A stretch of DNA of 64,000 nt, taken from contig CAIIXF020000003.1 in assembly GCA_903813345.2 (NCBI GenBank), positions 34,707,000 through 34,770,999 of the forward strand, given 5' to 3'. A program made the translations under genes and the position numbers. Positions 61,040 to 64,000 of this stretch are shown in pieces (the stretch's first letter is position 1; every line of letters begins with the position of its first letter). Below the pieces are notes generated by a model. The model did not search any database. It was not told where the DNA came from and saw nothing but the letters and a program-made list of their open reading frames with translations. This DNA comes from Owenia fusiformis. Lineage: Eukaryota > Annelida > Polychaeta > Sabellida > Oweniidae.

Positions 61040-62330
61040 ATATATAAGTTTGTGATGTATTCCAGGCTCTACCAAACACTACCTGATTGTGGTCCTATAT
61101 TATACATTTGGGTAATACTTCCCCAATATATATAAGTTTGTGATATATTCCAGGCTCTACCAAACACTACCTGATTGTGGTCCTATATTATACATTTGGG
61201 TAATACTTCCCCAATATATATAAGTTTGTGATATATTCCAGGCTCTACCAAACACTACCTGATTGTGGTCCTATATTATACATTTGGGTAATACTTCCCC
61301 AATATATAAGTTTGTGATATATTCCAGGCTCTACAAAACATTACCTGATTGTGGTCCTATATTATACATTTGGGTAATACTTCCCCAATATATATAAGTT
61401 TGTGATATATTCCAGGCTCTACCAAACACTACCTGATTGTGGTCCTATATTATACATTTGGGTAATACTTCCCCAATATATAAGTTTGTGATATATTCCA
61501 GGCTCTACCAAACACTACCTGATTGTGGTCCTATATTATACATTTGGGTAATACTTCCCCAATATATATAAGTTTGTGATATATTCCAGGCTCTACCAAA
61601 CACTACCTGATTGTGGTCCTATATTATACATTTGGGTAATACTTCCCCAATATATATAAGTTTGTGATATATTCCAGGCTCTACCAAACACTACCTGATT
61701 GTGGTCCTATATTATACATTTGGGTAATACTTCCCCAATATATATAAGTTTGTGATATATTCCAGGCTCTACCAAACACTACCTGATTGTTGTCCTATGT
61801 TATACATTTGGGTAATACTTCCCCAATATATACAATATATATATAAGGTTGTGATATATTCCAGGCTCTACCAAACACTACCTGATTGTTGTCCTATGTT
61901 ATACATTTGGGTAATACTTCCCCAATATATACAATATATATATAAGTTTGTGATATATTCCAGGCTCTACCAAACACTACCTGATTGTTGTCCTATGTTA
62001 TACATTAGGGTAATACTTCCCCAATATATACAATATATATATAAGTTTGTGATATATTCCAGGCTCTACCAAACACTACCTGATTGTGGTCCTATATTAT
62101 ACATTTGGGTAATACTTCCCCAATATATATAAGTTTGTGATATATTCCAGGCTCTACCAAACACTACCTGATTGTGGTCCTATATTATACATTTGGGTAA
62201 TACTTCCCCAATATATATAAGTTTGTGATATATTCCAGGCTCTACCAAACACTACCTGATTATGGTCCTATATTATACATTTGGGTAATACTTCCCCAAT
62301 ATATACAATATATATAAGTTTGTGATATAT
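61040..62330 (+). repeat. 88-99 bp array containing 14 copies of the Piezo exon 3 acceptor
   Basis: Each unit runs 'aagtttgtgatatattcc', AG, then 'gctctaccaaacactac', 'ctgattgtggtcct', then 'atattatacatttgggtaa' and 'tacttccccaatatata'. Copies of the CCAG junction are at 61062, 61150, 61238, 61324, 61412, 61498, 61586, 61674, 61762, 61861, 61960, 62059, 62147 and 62235; the real acceptor is at 62332. The first ~31 bases after AG match exon 3 except for one base (tac for tat). The difference in length (86, 88 or 99) comes from an extra 'acaatatata'. Frames through the array are incidental. Confidence 0.95.
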
Positions 62331-62335
62331 TCCAG

Positions 62336-62458
62336 GCTCTACCAAACACTATCTGATTGTGGTCCTGAGCTTCAGTGTCATTGCAGTTGTGGCTCAAATA
62401 TGTTTCCAAATCTACTTGGGTGCAGGGATGTCTCCTTATGGATCAGAGTTCACAAACT
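62336..62458 (+). CDS. Piezo coding exon 3
   Basis: Acceptor GATATATTCCAG, the last of 15 such junctions. Encodes STKHYLIVVLSFSVIAVVAQ, ICFQIYLGAG and SPYGSEFTN: the third membrane helix and the start of an extracellular loop. Enters phase 1, leaves phase 1, donor GTAAGT. The 41-residue contribution matches the vertebrate spacing between STMQG and NCS. Confidence 0.92.
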
Positions 62459-62863
62459 GTAAGTTCTAGTATGTTTAGTAAAATATCATTCCAGGGATGT
62501 ATCTAGTACTGTTCTAGAAAGCATTTATGTATTATTACCTGTCATTGATGTGGCAAGATAAGCCATTATACATTGACACCATTAAAATCACAACAGTCTG
62601 CAAAGATCATCCTCAAGAGACTATGATACATACATTTTCTGTTAATACTTCAGCTTGAAAACCTTTTCATATTATGTTTTTGGTACACTCATATATTTGA
62701 GGAATGTTTTCCAAACATATGTTCTAACATGACTTTATTCACGTCTTCTATAAACTGTGAACAAAGTCATTATTTCATCAAGTATTTATTTGTCAGTACA
62801 ATACCTGGCTTTCATGTTCGAATCCTAATAGAGACCTCAGATCAGGTATTTATATCAGTAATT

Positions 62864-62920
62864 GGGCTAGCCACGAAAGCTTTCAAACCCTGAGGTACAG
62901 AAATCTTTTGTGGCCAGCCC
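62864..62920. repeat. Short hairpin in Piezo intron 3
   Basis: GGGCTAGCCACGAAAG pairs with CTTTTGTGGCCAGCCC across a loop of about 25 bases. The stem is 16 bp with two non-standard pairs. Probably a tiny MITE remnant; a structured intronic RNA is the alternative. Confidence 0.6.
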
Positions 62921-63090
62921 TGTCAGTATTCATTCTTGGACTTAATACTTAATAAGGTTGGTATTAGTCTTTTGGTTGAAGAAGGTTTTAATGATACATT
63001 TATAGAAGTATGTGTTGACCATTCATTCATGACATTACCATGAATGAAATTTTGTACAAAATTAACTCATTCAAGTCCTTTCTCTTTTAG

Positions 63091-63568
63091 GTTCTACAAA
63101 GGAACAAATCGCAAGAGAAGTTGGGTTCCAGCGTTACGACACAGCATCTCTTGTCAATATATTCCGCCTGGTTACACCTGATGTTGGCATGCTGATTATT
63201 TCCGCCATTGTATTTGGCATCTCTAAGGGGCTCCTCCCACAACAAGAGAGCCAATCAGAACTCCCAACAATAAGCCGTCAACCCTCAACGAGCAGAAGCC
63301 ACACCATCCTTGGTTACCTGGGAGAATTTTTAATGGTGCTTTTCCTGGCAGCATCTGGGATCGCACTGCCATCTATTCTTAATGGAATTTATTTTTTAAC
63401 ATTCCTTGGTATAGCCACCTGGTGGTCATTTTATAGATCACTAGGACGTGTGTTTGCATACCTGCGCTGTATTCTTCTGGTGTATACTGGACTGCATATG
63501 ACAGTGCTCTATCTCTCACAGTTCCAGACATTCCAACAGAAGGTTCCATATGAAAACCTGTTTGCAAG
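63091..63568 (+). CDS. Piezo coding exon 4
   Basis: Acceptor CTTTCTCTTTTAG. Begins CSTKEQIAREVGFQRYDTAS, then LVTPDVGMLIISAIVFGIS, a polar serine-rich cytoplasmic stretch (QQESQSELPTISRQPSTSRS), then GYLGEFLMVLFLAASGIALP, SILNGIYFLTFLGIATWWSF and LYLSQFQTFQQKVPYENLFA. PIEZO2 has VPDIGMFI, MMLPSLTSSVYFFVFLGLCT and LYLYQFQFFQEAVPP in the same order. The cytoplasmic linker is about 70 residues shorter than in human PIEZO2. Ends in phase 2 at GCAAG with donor GTATAA. The frame happens to stay open for 127 bases of intron. Confidence 0.93.
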
Positions 63569-63936
63569 GTATAATACTGAATATATTGTTTGTAACAGTA
63601 CTTTGTCCATGCTGTCACCCATGATTGGTATTTTACCACATTTTTACAAATCAGTTAAACAAGGAATGATTTCTGGGAGAGCAATGGTGAGCTGAGATCC
63701 AGAAAGGTTTTTTATCAACAACAATTCCGCCATCTTTTTGACAATTATGTAATTTGAGAAATTTCATTAGCAGGAGCAAGTCCTTTATTTGAAGAATCAA
63801 CACTTTTGATAAAGATATGATTGATCAAAATCAAAGCTCTCAGATATTAAAGAGTGACAAATGGGTGATAACTATAACTACCTCAATTATAAATTGCCTT
63901 AAAGATATTTTGAACTCATTTTCATCTTGTTTTCAG

Positions 63937-64000
63937 AATATTTGGAGTAAGTCCTATAATACAGACAAATTGCGACAGGCCTTGGGAGATAAACTTCCAT
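63937..64000 (+). CDS. Piezo coding exon 5, partial at the window edge
   Basis: Acceptor CTTGTTTTCAG. Joined to exon 4 it reads FAR then IFGVSPIIQTNCDRPWEINF, against vertebrate ARLFGIKSVIQTDCSSTWKI. Confirms the phase-2 junction. The exon is cut by the right edge; the remaining ~90% of the channel lies beyond. Confidence 0.9.

Noticed and set aside
61752-62132. 126-codon frame with repeated SRLYQTLPD
   Set aside because: Runs through the decoy-acceptor array in a frame different from Piezo exon 3.
62815-62830. tRNA T-loop-like GTTCGAATCC
   Set aside because: No acceptor stem, D-arm or anticodon arm can be drawn around it.
63569-63695. Read-through extension of Piezo exon 4 to a stop at 63695
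   Set aside because: The GTATAA donor at 63569 and exon 5 at 63937, which restores the conserved ARLFG-like sequence, show this part is intron.

Overview
The window is AT-rich, intron-containing nuclear DNA of an invertebrate animal. Evidence for this: spliced genes with GT/AG introns whose products match bilaterian families; many tandem minisatellites; and many short DNA transposons (piggyBac, hAT, PIF/Harbinger, mariner and pogo types) plus one LINE fragment. Nothing in it fixes the phylum. A marine invertebrate is likely but not shown.

Layout. 0-3 kb: repeats, a mariner relic, and a 40-bp minisatellite that runs up to the start codon of a heparan-sulfate 3-O-sulfotransferase-like gene (3084-4104, +) carrying one frameshift. 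5.5-6.2 kb: 5' coding exon of an SLC10-family (A3/P3-like) transporter on the minus strand; its remaining exons are not visible and probably lie left of the window. 6.4-19 kb: no recognisable host gene apart from a candidate promoter near 12.8 kb. This stretch holds three very long palindromes, several MITEs, one piggyBac MITE with TTAA duplications and the 3' end of a LINE. 19.3-25.9 kb: complete four-exon ZFTRAF1 (CYHR1) gene, RING plus TRAF-type zinc finger, with two large minisatellites in intron 2. 26-37 kb: repeats, including a 2.97-kb mariner-ended element made of ~340-bp tandem units, and a Harbinger-like element carrying a Myb/SANT exon. 37.3-37.9 kb (-): small multispanning membrane protein resembling TMEM276, which in human adjoins ZFTRAF1. 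38-43.8 kb: nested DNA-transposon relics. 44.2-64.0 kb (+): the 5' end of a Piezo mechanosensitive channel gene, with the first five coding exons resolved and the gene running off the right edge.

The host genes are independent of each other (sulfation, transport, ubiquitin-type regulation, mechanotransduction); I see no operon-like or multi-gene system. The ZFTRAF1/TMEM276 neighbourhood looks like conserved microsynteny. The most unusual observation is just before Piezo coding exon 3. The 88-99 bp tandem array there has copied the exon's own 3' splice site and its first ~31 bases, giving 14 decoy acceptors in a row before the true one, each leading to an early stop if used. Other notable items: long foldback elements with arms of hundreds of bases, a MITE caught inside a tandem repeat with intact pre-insertion copies next to it, and repeats rich in a YY1-like palindrome (AAAATGGCGGCCATTTT).
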